The notes: a model not told the origin generated them from the sequence alone. Shown: positions 1-9,042, counted from the stretch's first letter. The stretch is 64,000 nucleotides of DNA from Paraeggerthella hongkongensis (GCF_003726035.1 NZ_QICD01000005.1:62001-126000), one strand, 5' to 3'. Numbers and translations: made by a program.

Positions 1-548
1 TGGTGCTCGTGTTCTACGTGCAGGACCCCGAGGCCGCCGCCTCGCTCAACGGCATGCCGCTTGTGCAGATGGCCGTCAACAACTCGGTGGGCGAGATGGG
101 CATTCACTTCATCACGTTCGCCATCTTCGCCTTCGCGTTTTCCAGCTTGATCGGCAACTACTTCTACGCTGAGAGCAACCTGCGCTTCATCAAGGGCAAC
201 AGCAAAGTGGTGCTTACGGTGTTTCGCCTGGTGTGTTTGGTCGTGGTGTTCTACGGCGCCGTCAACAGCTTCGACCTGGCGTGGAACCTGGCCGATATCT
301 TCATGGGCTTCATGGCGTTGGTGAACTTGATCGCCATCCTGCTTCTGGGCAAATGGGCGCTGGCCGCGCTCGACGACTACACGCGTCAGCGCAAGCAGGG
401 CATCGACCCGGTGTTCGTAGCCGACAGCATTCCCGGCCTGCCGAAGACCGACTGCTGGCATGTGTCGGAGGTCGAGGACTACGGCAAGCCTCCGGTCAAG
501 GAGTATCTGGACGATGCCCTTGACGCGGAGTACGTGGGATTGAAGTAG
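1..548 (+). CDS. Alanine/glycine:cation symporter (AGCS family), C-terminal part
   Basis: The reading frame is open from the window edge and ends at TAG 546-548, so only the last ~181 residues are present. The visible part has several hydrophobic segments separated by short loops, with conserved AGCS-type sequence (FAFSSLIGNYFYAESN) followed by a hydrophilic C-terminal tail of about 55 residues. AGCS proteins are inner-membrane carriers that couple Na+ or H+ entry to alanine or glycine uptake. The N-terminal half with the substrate site lies outside the window, so substrate and full length cannot be judged. A small membrane-protein gene follows 55 bases downstream on the same strand. Confidence 0.85.
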   Translation, partial: VLVFYVQDPEAAASLNGMPLVQMAVNNSVGEMGIHFITFAIFAFAFSSLIGNYFYAESNLRFIKGNSKVVLTVFRLVCLVVVFYGAVNSFDLAWNLADIFMGFMALVNLIAILLLGKWALAALDDYTRQRKQGIDPVFVADSIPGLPKTDCWHVSEVEDYGKPPVKEYLDDALDAEYVGLK

Positions 549-603
549 CGAAAAGTCGGACGGAACGACCGTCCGAAGGCATGCGCGGGAAGGGAAGCGA
601 CTC

Positions 604-879
604 ATGGCAGGCAACGAAAGGCGTCCGGGAGACTGGCAACGCAAGGATCTGCGACAGAACGCGAACGACCTGGTAGAAGACGATGATCCTAAGAAGTGGT
701 ACGACCAGACCTTCTGGATCATCTTCTTCCTGGTGATCTTCTGGCCGGTTGGCATCGTGCTTGCATGGCGCAGCGATTGGCATATCGTCGCGAAGGTGCT
801 GGTGAGCGTGTTCATCGTGGTGACCGTGTACTTCGCCTGGACGATGTCGCAGGCCGTGCAAGCGATGCAGGTTGGTTAA
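604..879 (+). CDS. Small two-helix membrane protein, unknown function
   Basis: A 91-residue protein starting at ATG 604 behind a purine-rich ribosome site (GGGAAGGGAAG). The first ~38 residues are charged and acidic (EDDDPKKW). Two hydrophobic segments follow, at about residues 40-58 (FWIIFFLVIFWPVGIVLAW) and 66-85. I do not recognise a characterised family. It follows the AGCS symporter by 55 bases and may be cotranscribed. A strong inverted repeat, usable as a terminator, lies just downstream. The length and clean ribosome site argue that it is real. No function can be assigned. Confidence 0.65.
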   Translation: MAGNERRPGDWQRKDLRQNANDLVEDDDPKKWYDQTFWIIFFLVIFWPVGIVLAWRSDWHIVAKVLVSVFIVVTVYFAWTMSQAVQAMQVG

Positions 880-923
880 GCGGTTCGCTTGCCGCCATCG
901 TTGAAGCGGGCTTTACGCAAAAA

Positions 924-961
924 GAAGGGGACGGGATCCTGATTCGGATCTCGTCCCCTTC
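924..961. terminator. Bidirectional terminator hairpin between convergent genes
   Basis: GAAGGGGACGGGATCC pairs with GGATCTCGTCCCCTTC around a short loop (one G-T pair). It is preceded by an A-rich run (ATGCAAAAAG-like, 916-923) and lies between the plus-strand gene ending at 879 and the minus-strand gene ending at 981, so it can serve both. Confidence 0.75.
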
Positions 962-980
962 GTCGTCTGTTCCGGCGTGT

Positions 981-3900
981 CTACACCGCTCCTCTGTTTT
1001 CGTATTTCGTCTCCGAGGTGCACCAGGGCCATATGTCGTGGAGATAGCCCCAGCCGTAGCCCACCCAGTACACGCTTTCGTGCCGCGCGGCCGTAACGCC
1101 GCGCATCACCCGGGAAGTTTTGATGTCGTACACATCCACCGCAACGGTGCGCACATGGCGAACTGCCAGTTGGTCGCTTACTTTGGTGTAGCTTGCGTCG
1201 CTTACCACCACATGCGCGGGCGGCGCCTCCTTGCACTTCCATTGTACGAGAGGCTTCGGACGTCCCTTGGGGTAGTCGCCGGTATGGGTGTTTTCAGTGC
1301 GGACCGCTAGCATGGTGAAGCCGAGCGCGCGCAGTTCGCTGAAGACATTGCTTGCGTCGCCCATGTTCAGCCCGTAGTCGTTGAGGGGCTTTTGGCTGTA
1401 CTTGATCTTCCTGATCTGGGGCAGGTTCGCTTCCATCTGCTGCCACTGAGCAAGATTGAGCTCGCCGGTGAACGAGTACATCAGCACGTCGTCGCGTTCC
1501 ACGCTCTTTCCGAACGAGGCGTTTCCGAAGCGCGCGTCGTCGTACAGGCGACCGGACAGCGGTCCGGTGTGGCTGTCGAGCGAATACACGTGATCGTTGA
1601 TCAGGCAGCGTATTTTGTTGCCTGCAAGCGGTTCGGTTGCTTGGCGCAGCGGGGACTTCGCGAAGACTTCCTTGTACTTCATCTCGGTTTGGTCGAAGAC
1701 GCGTTCTTTCTGTCCGACCAGCTTCCGCAGCACCTGATCGGCCTGGGTCCTGAGGTCTTCTTTGGCGAGCTTGGCGTTGAGCTTCTCGGCATCGGTGCCG
1801 GTGCCCTCGACCGTCGAAAGGTAGGCCATGGACGACATGTAGCCGTACAGGTACGAGGTGATCATGCAGCCCAGGTACACGTCTTTGATCTCGAAGGTTT
1901 CCGGATCCCAGTTATAGTAGGTTTCGATCCAGTTGTAGTAGTCGCTCACCACGTCTTTGGTGCCGGTTCCAAGAATCATGCTGCCTAGGTTCACCGTGTC
2001 GGCGTACACGGTGGTGTTGAGCAGCCCGTTTTTGGCGTCGATGGCTTGCTTGAAGCTCGTCAGCGTCTTCTGGTTCTCTTCCGTCAATTCTTCGAAGACC
2101 TTTGCGTTCGTGCCTTCGTTCGCCAGCTCTTCCGGCGACATGGCGCCGATGGTGGCCGTGTACAGGGTGCCGTAGCTGTTCAGGTGGTCCATGAGCCACT
2201 TCACCTGGTACCAGTCCGATTCGAAGCCGCCGCGCTTGTCGATGGCGCGCAGTTGGATGGCCAGGTTGTCCACGCTCGTTTCCATGCGTGCGAGCTGGCC
2301 CTTCATCTGATTCAGCTCGTCAAGCACGTCCTTGATGTCGTATTGGGGGCCGGTTTCCAGCAGCGCGGCGATGATGCCCAGGATCTGCGAGATGCCCTGG
2401 CCTATGTCGGATAGGTCGGACGAGCAGAAATAGCTGATGGCCGAAACCAGCTTCTCCAGCACTTCGAACACCGTTTTCGCGGTGCGCATGTCGTCCTCTT
2501 GGCTGTAGAGCGCCGTTCCGCCCACGATGTTGGCCAACGATTCGTCGGAGAGGTTGATGGCGCAAGGCCCTTGGGCGATGCCCAGCTTGTTGAGCACCAC
2601 GCCGTCGGCCAGATCGACCTCGTGACCGCGCATGAGCAGCGTCATCTCGTCGAGGAACTGCGCGTTCGCCTGCTCTTCGGTAAGGCCGCTCTCAGTGTAC
2701 GCACCGTACCAGCCTTTCACTGTTTTGGCGTCGATGGCGAAATCGAAATCGAAGCCGTTCTTGCGCACCTCGGTGAACTTCACGGCTCCGGGATTGCTCT
2801 CCAACATGCCGGCGTCCCCGGTTTCGTTGGGGCTGTAATCCGGGGGGAGGGTCGGCGCCTGGCCGGGAAGGGATATCTGGGAGTTGCCGGTCAGGCTGAA
2901 GTCGGTGATGTTCACGCTGCCGTCCAGCGCGCCGAACTCAACGGTGTTGTGCACGACCAGGGAGCCATCCCCGTTTTTCGTGACGCTATTCGCTTTGACG
3001 GTGCCGTACGGAACGGCTGCCACGGCTTCGGCGGTGGAGACGGTGTCGTCGGTGGCATCGTCTCCGTCGTTGTAGAAGCTGTGCGCGATGGCGACGGGGG
3101 CTTCTCCGTCGAGGGCGGTCGGGTCGATGGCAAGCTGGTCGTTGGCGTCGAGGGCGGCGGACAGCGCCTTGAACTGGCCGAGCGGCGTGTCGGCGGCTGC
3201 CGTTACGGCAAGGGTGCCTCGCGTCGCGTCGTTCGCGTCGACGGCGAACGACGTAGCGGACAGGGACGGATCGGCGAAGGCGAAATGCGCAGCCTGCGCG
3301 CCCGCGGCGAACCGGCCGTTCTCGAGCGAGACGGGGATGGCGAACATCCCGTCCTTGTAGGAGCCTTCGGTAACATCGAACGTGATAAGGGCTTCTTCGG
3401 CGGCTAGCGTGGCTTCGCCGCTTATGCCGGCGTCGGCGAACGAGCCCGGGCCGAGGGTTATGACCCCTCGCGCGCCCGGCGCTCCGAGATCGCCCTCGAG
3501 GGTGACGGCGAGGACCGACCCTTCGGTGCCGTCGAGCATCGTTGCGGTTCCGGCGTGCTCGACGGAGGCGACGGACAGGTTCTTGAAGTCGCCGTCGAGC
3601 GACAGGGCACCAACTGACGGCTCCTTGGCGAACGGCAGGTTCGACACCAGGTTGATCCGTGCTCGCTTCGCGCCCGCAGAGGCGGCGGCTCCGTTGACGA
3701 CCTCGACGTTCGCTTGCGAGAACGCGGCCTCCTGATCGGTTGATCCCACCGTGAGGGTGGCGGGGACGGTGACGCCGGGCTCGGCGCACGTTGCGGAGCC
3801 TTCGAGGATGAACGAGGTTGCGGCAACGGATTCGCTCGTTTCCGCGGCATGGGCCTCGCGCGGCGCCAGGGGCATCAGGCTCGCTACGAGCACGACGCCC

Positions 3901-4427
3901 ATGAGCGTTCCCATAGCGCCCCTTGCCCGACGGCTGCGCGCCTGCTTGCGCGAGAACGTGGCAGCCGCCAGCGCGATGAAGCCCGCAGCCGCTGCGGCTG
4001 TCAGCGCGATGCCGGCTGCGTTTCCGTTGTCGCCCGTGGGCGCCAGCCGCTTGAACAGGGAGGACTCAAACAACACGCTCAGCTTCAATTCGATCGTTTC
4101 GCCGGCCGCCAGCGCGTCGACCTCGCGAGCCGTGGCATCGCCGTTGCGCGCCAGCTTCACGCCCTGCGGCAGTTGAGCCTCCAGCCGTACCTTGTTCCAG
4201 GTGACGGGCGTGTTGTTCGCAACGGAGAACGTGACGACCGCCTGATCCCCGGGTTCGTACGCGCTCTTGTCGAAAGAGCCGACGACCTGCGGGATCGAGG
4301 GATTTTCCGCTCCTGCCTCCTCGGCGTATGCGTGCATGGGAAGGATGCAGAGGACGGCGGTCAGGATCGCCGCGATCATCGAGAAGATGAGCGGCGCGGG
4401 AACGGAGGCCGGGGCTGAGCGCGTCAT
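981..4427 (-). CDS. Large secreted surface protein with internal LAPTG sorting-like signal and second signal-like segment
   Basis: A 1148-residue protein. Residues 12-35 form a Sec-type signal ending in AYA|EE. Residues 45-122 resemble a beta-sandwich of the CARDB/DUF11 type. LAPTGD (128-133), a hydrophobic stretch (137-157) and a basic cluster (160-169) together have the layout of a sortase class E wall-sorting signal, but it is internal. It is followed at once by a second hydrophobic segment (173-188) with an AHA|AE cleavage-like site. The remainder is Ala/Asp-rich beta-type sequence (200-600), an alpha-helical region (about 650-735) and a C-terminal part with Trp/Tyr/Cys. Start ATG 4425-4427 is the first that includes the signal peptide. 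No function is known. It could be an adhesin, or a fusion of two exported proteins. Confidence 0.75.
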   Translation of the reverse strand: MTRSAPASVPAPLIFSMIAAILTAVLCILPMHAYAEEAGAENPSIPQVVGSFDKSAYEPGDQAVVTFSVANNTPVTWNKVRLEAQLPQGVKLARNGDATAREVDALAAGETIELKLSVLFESSLFKRLAPTGDNGNAAGIALTAAAAAGFIALAAATFSRKQARSRRARGAMGTLMGVVLVASLMPLAPREAHAAETSESVAATSFILEGSATCAEPGVTVPATLTVGSTDQEAAFSQANVEVVNGAAASAGAKRARINLVSNLPFAKEPSVGALSLDGDFKNLSVASVEHAGTATMLDGTEGSVLAVTLEGDLGAPGARGVITLGPGSFADAGISGEATLAAEEALITFDVTEGSYKDGMFAIPVSLENGRFAAGAQAAHFAFADPSLSATSFAVDANDATRGTLAVTAAADTPLGQFKALSAALDANDQLAIDPTALDGEAPVAIAHSFYNDGDDATDDTVSTAEAVAAVPYGTVKANSVTKNGDGSLVVHNTVEFGALDGSVNITDFSLTGNSQISLPGQAPTLPPDYSPNETGDAGMLESNPGAVKFTEVRKNGFDFDFAIDAKTVKGWYGAYTESGLTEEQANAQFLDEMTLLMRGHEVDLADGVVLNKLGIAQGPCAINLSDESLANIVGGTALYSQEDDMRTAKTVFEVLEKLVSAISYFCSSDLSDIGQGISQILGIIAALLETGPQYDIKDVLDELNQMKGQLARMETSVDNLAIQLRAIDKRGGFESDWYQVKWLMDHLNSYGTLYTATIGAMSPEELANEGTNAKVFEELTEENQKTLTSFKQAIDAKNGLLNTTVYADTVNLGSMILGTGTKDVVSDYYNWIETYYNWDPETFEIKDVYLGCMITSYLYGYMSSMAYLSTVEGTGTDAEKLNAKLAKEDLRTQADQVLRKLVGQKERVFDQTEMKYKEVFAKSPLRQATEPLAGNKIRCLINDHVYSLDSHTGPLSGRLYDDARFGNASFGKSVERDDVLMYSFTGELNLAQWQQMEANLPQIRKIKYSQKPLNDYGLNMGDASNVFSELRALGFTMLAVRTENTHTGDYPKGRPKPLVQWKCKEAPPAHVVVSDASYTKVSDQLAVRHVRTVAVDVYDIKTSRVMRGVTAARHESVYWVGYGWGYLHDIWPWCTSETKYENRGAV

Positions 4428-4636
4428 GATGCCTCGATTCTATGACAGAGGGGCCGTTTTGCTGGTAAACGCATCAACGATAATAGTATAAAGCACCGGG
4501 CACGAGCAAAGGACGCTTTCCTTCGAAGCGGATCGCTTCCGGCGGCGGGGTCGGGGGCGCGGCGGAGCCTCATGGTTCGGATGCGGGGGATTTTTGTCTT
4601 TTGCCCGATCGTTCTCGCATCGAATGATCCTTGTAC

Positions 4637-4644
4637 GCTATCAT
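4637..4644 (+). promoter_or_regulatory. Candidate -10 element (CGCTATCAT) for the DUF2797 gene
   Basis: TATCAT at 4639-4644 is preceded by CGC, a word seen before several genes in this window. It lies about 50 bases upstream of the ATG at 4696. There is no convincing -35. The rest of 4428-4695 shows no gene. Confidence 0.4.
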
Positions 4645-4695
4645 TTCGAACGAAAAAGCGATCCAGTCCGTACGATTTTGCACAAGGATGCCGAC

Positions 4696-5589
4696 ATGAC
4701 GAATTTTCTTCACGGCCGCACGGCCGTTCTGGCGGGGCATGGGTTCGATGAGAGCGGTCCCTATCTGTTGATCAACGACGTGGACCGCGCGGAGCAGCTG
4801 CGCTTCTCGGTTCTGGGCAAGACTTTCTCGCTCAAGCGGTTGCCGCGTCGCCGCTGCGTGGGGCGTTTCGACTTGGAAACGCAGGTGAAGAGCACGTGCC
4901 CGCTCAACGTGGAGCTGCTTCCCGATGCGAAGGAGACGATGTGTCCCGCCTGCATCGAGGCGACGGGCTTCAATCCCTCGTTCTACTATGCCGACTTCAT
5001 CTCCGCCCAGCAGCGTGCTTACAATCTGACGCCGCATTTCACGTACTTGGCCTACTTCTCGCCCCAGCACGTGAAGGCCGGCATTTCGTCTGAAACGCGC
5101 GGCATCGAGCGCCTGCTCGAGCAGGGCGCTCGTGCGGCTCGCATCGTGGGACGGTTCGGCTGTGCGGACGATGCGCGCGAGCTGGAGGCCGCGCTGTGCT
5201 CGCAGCAGGGCGTTCTGGAAACCATGCGCGCTTCCGTGAAGACGAAGCTGCTGGTGGAGGCGCGGTTCGACTTTTCCGAGGCGAAGCGCGTTCTTGACGC
5301 TACGGCGGAGCGCTTGGGCCTTGAGGACGCCGAGCCGGCGCAGGATCTTTCGCCCTACTATTTCGGCGGTCCGTCGCCTGACGTGCACGATCTGCAGATT
5401 CCCGATGGGCACGAGGGCGAATGCGGCGGCCGCTGCATCGGCATGGTGGGCGGTGCGCTCGTTTTCGAGCAGAGCGGCGCCAACTACGTGGTGGCGGTGA
5501 AGGATTGGGAGTCCCATGAGGTCGAGCTTCTAGAGGATGAAGTCATCTGCGAATACGCCTTCGAGCCTCAGCAGTTCTCGCTGTTCTAG
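4696..5589 (+). CDS. DUF2797 family protein
   Basis: With the ATG at 4696 (AAGG eight bases upstream) the protein has 297 residues, the usual size for DUF2797. An in-frame upstream ATG at 4594 would add 34 residues of poor quality. Four cysteines near the N-terminus (C54, C68, C83, C86; the last two as CPAC) resemble a zinc-binding set. They are followed by the conserved stretch NPSFYYADFISAQQRAYNL typical of the family. DUF2797 proteins are cytosolic and lack an established biochemical role. The gene stands alone between a minus-strand surface-protein gene and the histidine operon, with its own terminator-like hairpin. Confidence 0.8.
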   Translation: MTNFLHGRTAVLAGHGFDESGPYLLINDVDRAEQLRFSVLGKTFSLKRLPRRRCVGRFDLETQVKSTCPLNVELLPDAKETMCPACIEATGFNPSFYYADFISAQQRAYNLTPHFTYLAYFSPQHVKAGISSETRGIERLLEQGARAARIVGRFGCADDARELEAALCSQQGVLETMRASVKTKLLVEARFDFSEAKRVLDATAERLGLEDAEPAQDLSPYYFGGPSPDVHDLQIPDGHEGECGGRCIGMVGGALVFEQSGANYVVAVKDWESHEVELLEDEVICEYAFEPQQFSLF

Positions 5590-5885
5590 ACTGGTTGCGG
5601 GCCGCTGCGCGCATGCGGCGGCCCTTGTCGAAGGTGGACGAATAATCGAGTTTTGCGTTCGTTTGCTCGCGTCGTATCCCAGCGATCGATTTCCCCACCA
5701 GGCACGATGCTGCCAGCTGCTTCCTCGATCTCTGGCTCTCTTGTCGAATCCGGTGCATTCCCGTGATATTCGTCCATTGCTCTCGAAGTCATGGAACCGT
5801 GCTGGCTCGCGGCGAAATCGTGCACAGGCGGGCTTCTCGCTACCGTTCGCGTCGTAAAATGGAATCGCTCCTATATTTCTGTTGC
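5590..5885. other. Intergenic stretch before the histidine operon
   Basis: No convincing gene. It begins with a GC-rich hairpin (5599-5624, GGGCC paired with GGCCC around a GC-rich interior) followed by TTGTCG, suitable as a terminator for the DUF2797 gene. The rest (5625-5885) is somewhat less GC-rich than the coding DNA and shows no repeat or RNA gene that I can recognise. Confidence 0.5.
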
Positions 5886-5914
5886 TTTACTACTCTACTG
5901 TGATAGAGTATCGT
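5886..5914 (+). promoter_or_regulatory. Candidate histidine-operon promoter with perfect dyad in the spacer
   Basis: TTTACT (5886-5891), a 17-base spacer, then TATCGT (5909-5914). TACTCTA (5891-5897) and TAGAGTA (5904-5910) form a perfect 7+7 inverted repeat around CTGTGA, covering the whole spacer. This is where a repressor would block RNA polymerase. The repressor is unknown. Confidence 0.5.
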
Positions 5915-5993
5915 GCATAGAGCGGCATTGACGGCGCCGCAGCGAAATGCGACGCGCAGGCATGATGCCATGACGGGCAGGGAAGAGGGAACG

Positions 5994-7709
5994 ATGAATT
6001 TTGCAACGCCGGCGGGTTTCCGGGATGTGCTTTCCGACGAGGCTCGACAGCGCGAGCTCATTGCGCGCGCGGTGCAGGATCGGTTCGCGGCGTGCGGTTA
6101 TGCGCCCATCGAAACGCCGACGCTCGAGGCGATGGACGTCATGCGGGCGAGCGGCCGTTTGCCGGGCTCGCCTTTCAAGTTCTTCGACTCGCAGGGCGAT
6201 CTGTTGGCCATGCGCCCCGATGTGACGCTGCAGGTCGCGCGCATGGTGGCCACGCGCTTGCCGGGTCAGCCCGGGCCGTTTCGGTTCCGCTACATGCAGC
6301 GCGTGTTCCGCGAGGCCGAAGTGGAGCTGCAAGCCGCCGCGCGCGAACTTACGCAGATGGGCGTCGAGTGCATCGGCGTGTCGGGTCCCGAGGCCGATGC
6401 CGAAGTAGTGGGACTTCTTGCTGAAGCGCTTGCGCTTGCCGACGTGCGGAACTGCACTATGGCGCTGGCTACCGTGGGCGTGTTGCGCGCGCTTCTGGAG
6501 GCAAGCGGCGCGCCGACTTGGTGGAAGGAGCAGGTGCTCGATGCTTACCACGCCTCGAACTTCGTGGAGTTGGATCGCCTGACAAGCTCCGAGGGGGCGG
6601 TCCCGCCGGTCGACTCCGTTTCGAATCCCGATCGCTTCACGGGTCGCGTCGCGGTTCCGCCCGTGTTCGCCGCCGCCATCCGCGCGCTGCCGCGCATTCG
6701 AGGCGGCCGCGAGGCCATCGACGAGGTGCGCGCGCTCGTGGCGCCCTTGGGCTGCGAAGACGGCCTGGACGATTTCGCCCGCACGTACGATCTGCTTGCG
6801 CAAGCCGGGCTCGGCGCGCGCATTTTGATCGATTTCTCGGTCATGAGCTCGTTCGATTATTACACGGGCATCGTGTTCGAAGCCTACGCGCCCGGCCTGG
6901 GCGCTCCTTTGGGCAGCGGCGGCCGCTACGACAACATGATCGCCGCATACGGCCAAAGCCGCCCCGCTGCCGGCTTCGCGTTCTTCCTGGAGCAGGCGAT
7001 GGCCGCCGCCGCGCGCGAGCGCGCCGCTGCAGCCGCCGACGAGCGTCCCTTGCGCGTCGCGGTCCCCAAGGGCTCCCTGAACAAGGACACCGTCAAGGCG
7101 CTCGCCGAGGCGGGCTTGGACGTATCGGGGCTGGCCGATCCCGGCCGCCAGCTCATCATCAGCAATCCCGGCGTGGACTACGTTATCGTGCGGCCCACCG
7201 ACGCGCCCGTGTTCGTTGCGCTGGGCGCCGCCGATTGCGGCATGTGCGGGAAGGACTCGCTTTTGGAGGCCGCGCCCGACGTGGTGGAGCTGGTGGACCT
7301 GCGCTACGGCGCATGCCGTTTCGTGGTGGCGGAGCCTGCCGGCGCGGCCGAGGCCACAGCGGCGCATCATCGCGAGCTGGGGTCCATCCGCGTGGCTACG
7401 AAGTACCCGCGCATCACGCAGGCCCACTACGCGAAGACGGGCACGCAGGTGGAGATCGTGAAGCTGCACGGCAACATAGAGCTGGCTCCCCTGACGGGCA
7501 TGGCCGAGCGCATCGTGGACATCACGGCCACCGGCACCACGCTCAAGGAGAACGATCTCGTGGTGGTCGAAGAGGTGCTGTCGTCGACCGCTCGATTCTT
7601 CGCGAACGCCTGCGCGTTCCGCACGGACGCGCGTATCGTACAATTGGCTCAAGCATTGCAGCAGGGCGCGGATGCGCCCGCATCGCAGCAGAACGCAGAA
7701 CAGGAGTAA
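5994..7709 (+). CDS. hisZG: HisZ-HisG fusion: ATP phosphoribosyltransferase (regulatory + catalytic)
   Basis: The ATG at 5994 follows a strong GGAAGAGGGA site and gives 571 residues. Residues 1 to about 340 are HisZ, a HisRS-like paralogue (MNFATPAGFRD start; SSFDYYTGIVFEAY). Residues 353-571 are a complete short-form HisG starting LRVAVPKGSL. HisG joins ATP and PRPP in the first committed step of histidine synthesis, and short HisG enzymes need HisZ for activity and feedback control. These are usually separate genes. Here they are one reading frame with a short Ala-rich linker and no stop. It is the first gene of the his operon, and hisD begins 4 bases after its stop. An upstream in-frame GTG (5913) overlaps the -10 and is unlikely. 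Confidence 0.93.
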   Translation: MNFATPAGFRDVLSDEARQRELIARAVQDRFAACGYAPIETPTLEAMDVMRASGRLPGSPFKFFDSQGDLLAMRPDVTLQVARMVATRLPGQPGPFRFRYMQRVFREAEVELQAAARELTQMGVECIGVSGPEADAEVVGLLAEALALADVRNCTMALATVGVLRALLEASGAPTWWKEQVLDAYHASNFVELDRLTSSEGAVPPVDSVSNPDRFTGRVAVPPVFAAAIRALPRIRGGREAIDEVRALVAPLGCEDGLDDFARTYDLLAQAGLGARILIDFSVMSSFDYYTGIVFEAYAPGLGAPLGSGGRYDNMIAAYGQSRPAAGFAFFLEQAMAAAARERAAAAADERPLRVAVPKGSLNKDTVKALAEAGLDVSGLADPGRQLIISNPGVDYVIVRPTDAPVFVALGAADCGMCGKDSLLEAAPDVVELVDLRYGACRFVVAEPAGAAEATAAHHRELGSIRVATKYPRITQAHYAKTGTQVEIVKLHGNIELAPLTGMAERIVDITATGTTLKENDLVVVEEVLSSTARFFANACAFRTDARIVQLAQALQQGADAPASQQNAEQE

Positions 7710-7713
7710 GCCC

Positions 7714-9042
7714 ATGCGTCGTGTCATCCTTCAACCTGGCGAGATCTTCTCGAACGCGCACCTCAAGCGAACGGGCGCGTTCAACGCACCTGCTCTTGCG
7801 GCGGCCACCGACATCATCGAGGACGTGCGCGAGCGCGGCGATGCGGCGCTGCGCGACTACACCGAGCGCTTCGACGGCGTGCGCGTGGAAGATTTCCGCG
7901 TGCCTTATGCCGACATCGCCGAAGCGGTGACCCGCGTCGACGACCGCACGGTCAAGGCGCTGCGTCAGGCGGCCGACCAGATCCGCGATTTCCACGAGCG
8001 CCAGCGCCAACAAAGCTGGTTCACCGTGCGCGAGGACGGCGCGCTCGTGGGCAGCAAGGTGGAGCCTCTGGAATCGGTGGGCATCTACGTGCCGGGCGGC
8101 CGCGCGCTCTACCCGTCCACCGTGCTCATGAACGCCCTGCCCGCTGCCGTGGCCGGCGTGCCGCGCATCGTGTGCGTGACGCCTCCCGCTCCCGGCGGGG
8201 GCGTGGACGCGGCCATTCTGGAAGCCTGCCGCATCTCGGGCGTGACCGAGATCTACACGGTGGGCGGCGCCCAGGCCGTAGGGGCGCTGGCGTACGGAAC
8301 CGAGTCCATCGAGCCGGTGGCGAAGATCACGGGCCCGGGCAACGCGTACGTGGCGGCTGCGAAGAAGATCGTCTCGGGCGACGTCGGCATCGATATGATC
8401 GCCGGGCCCTCCGAAGTGTGCGTGGTCGCCGACTCCACGGCCGACCCGGCGCTTGTCGCCATCGATCTCATGGCTCAGGCGGAGCACGATCCCTTGGCGG
8501 CATGCTACCTGGTCACGTTCGACGAAGCGTATGCCAACGAGGTCGAGCGCATGATCGAGCGCCATCTGGAATCGTCCACGCGCGCCGAGATCACGGCTGC
8601 GTCCCTTGCCGATCAGGGGCTCGTGGTGGTGTGCAAGACCATGGACCAAGCGCTCGAAGCCGTGAACGTCATCGCGCCCGAGCACTTGGAGCTGCACGTC
8701 GACCACGCCTTCGACCTTCTGGGTGCCATCCGCAACGCAGGCGCCATATTCTTGGGCGCCTGGACGCCCGAGGCCGTGGGCGACTACGTGGCCGGTCCGA
8801 ACCACACGCTGCCCACGGGGGGCACGGCGCGCTATGCGAGCCCGCTTTCGGTGGACGAGTTCGTGAAGAAGTCGAGCGTCATCCAGTACTCTTCGGCGGC
8901 GCTCGCCCATGATGCGGAGGCCGTCATGACCATTGCGGACCACGAGGGCCTGTGGGCGCATGCGAAGAGCGTGGAAATGCGCAAGAACCTTCTGGAGTGC
9001 GGCAACGTGTTCGGAGCCGGGGACGGCGGTGCCGATGCGTAG
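7714..9042 (+). CDS. hisD: Histidinol dehydrogenase
   Basis: 442 residues, from ATG 7714 behind CAGGAG. It catalyses the last two steps of histidine synthesis, oxidising histidinol to histidine via histidinal with two NAD+ and a Zn2+ ion. The family signature is complete: the glycine-rich GPGNAYVAAAKK, IAGPSEV, the Zn/catalytic segment QAEHDP and, near the C-terminus, the GPNHTLPTGGTAR stretch. Length is normal (about 430). It starts 4 bases after hisZG and overlaps hisC by 8 bases, indicating translational coupling. An ATG-like start inside hisZG at 7672 has no ribosome site. Confidence 0.96.
   Translation: MRRVILQPGEIFSNAHLKRTGAFNAPALAAATDIIEDVRERGDAALRDYTERFDGVRVEDFRVPYADIAEAVTRVDDRTVKALRQAADQIRDFHERQRQQSWFTVREDGALVGSKVEPLESVGIYVPGGRALYPSTVLMNALPAAVAGVPRIVCVTPPAPGGGVDAAILEACRISGVTEIYTVGGAQAVGALAYGTESIEPVAKITGPGNAYVAAAKKIVSGDVGIDMIAGPSEVCVVADSTADPALVAIDLMAQAEHDPLAACYLVTFDEAYANEVERMIERHLESSTRAEITAASLADQGLVVVCKTMDQALEAVNVIAPEHLELHVDHAFDLLGAIRNAGAIFLGAWTPEAVGDYVAGPNHTLPTGGTARYASPLSVDEFVKKSSVIQYSSAALAHDAEAVMTIADHEGLWAHAKSVEMRKNLLECGNVFGAGDGGADA

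Noticed and set aside
5913-5993. Histidine leader peptide for attenuation
   Set aside because: The short upstream in-frame stretch contains only two His codons, not in a run, and no terminator/antiterminator pair follows.
5895-7727. A 610-codon open frame antisense to hisZG
   Set aside because: Arg/His/Ala-rich composition typical of shadow frames in GC-rich DNA; no ribosome site and the sense strand is a complete, conserved gene.
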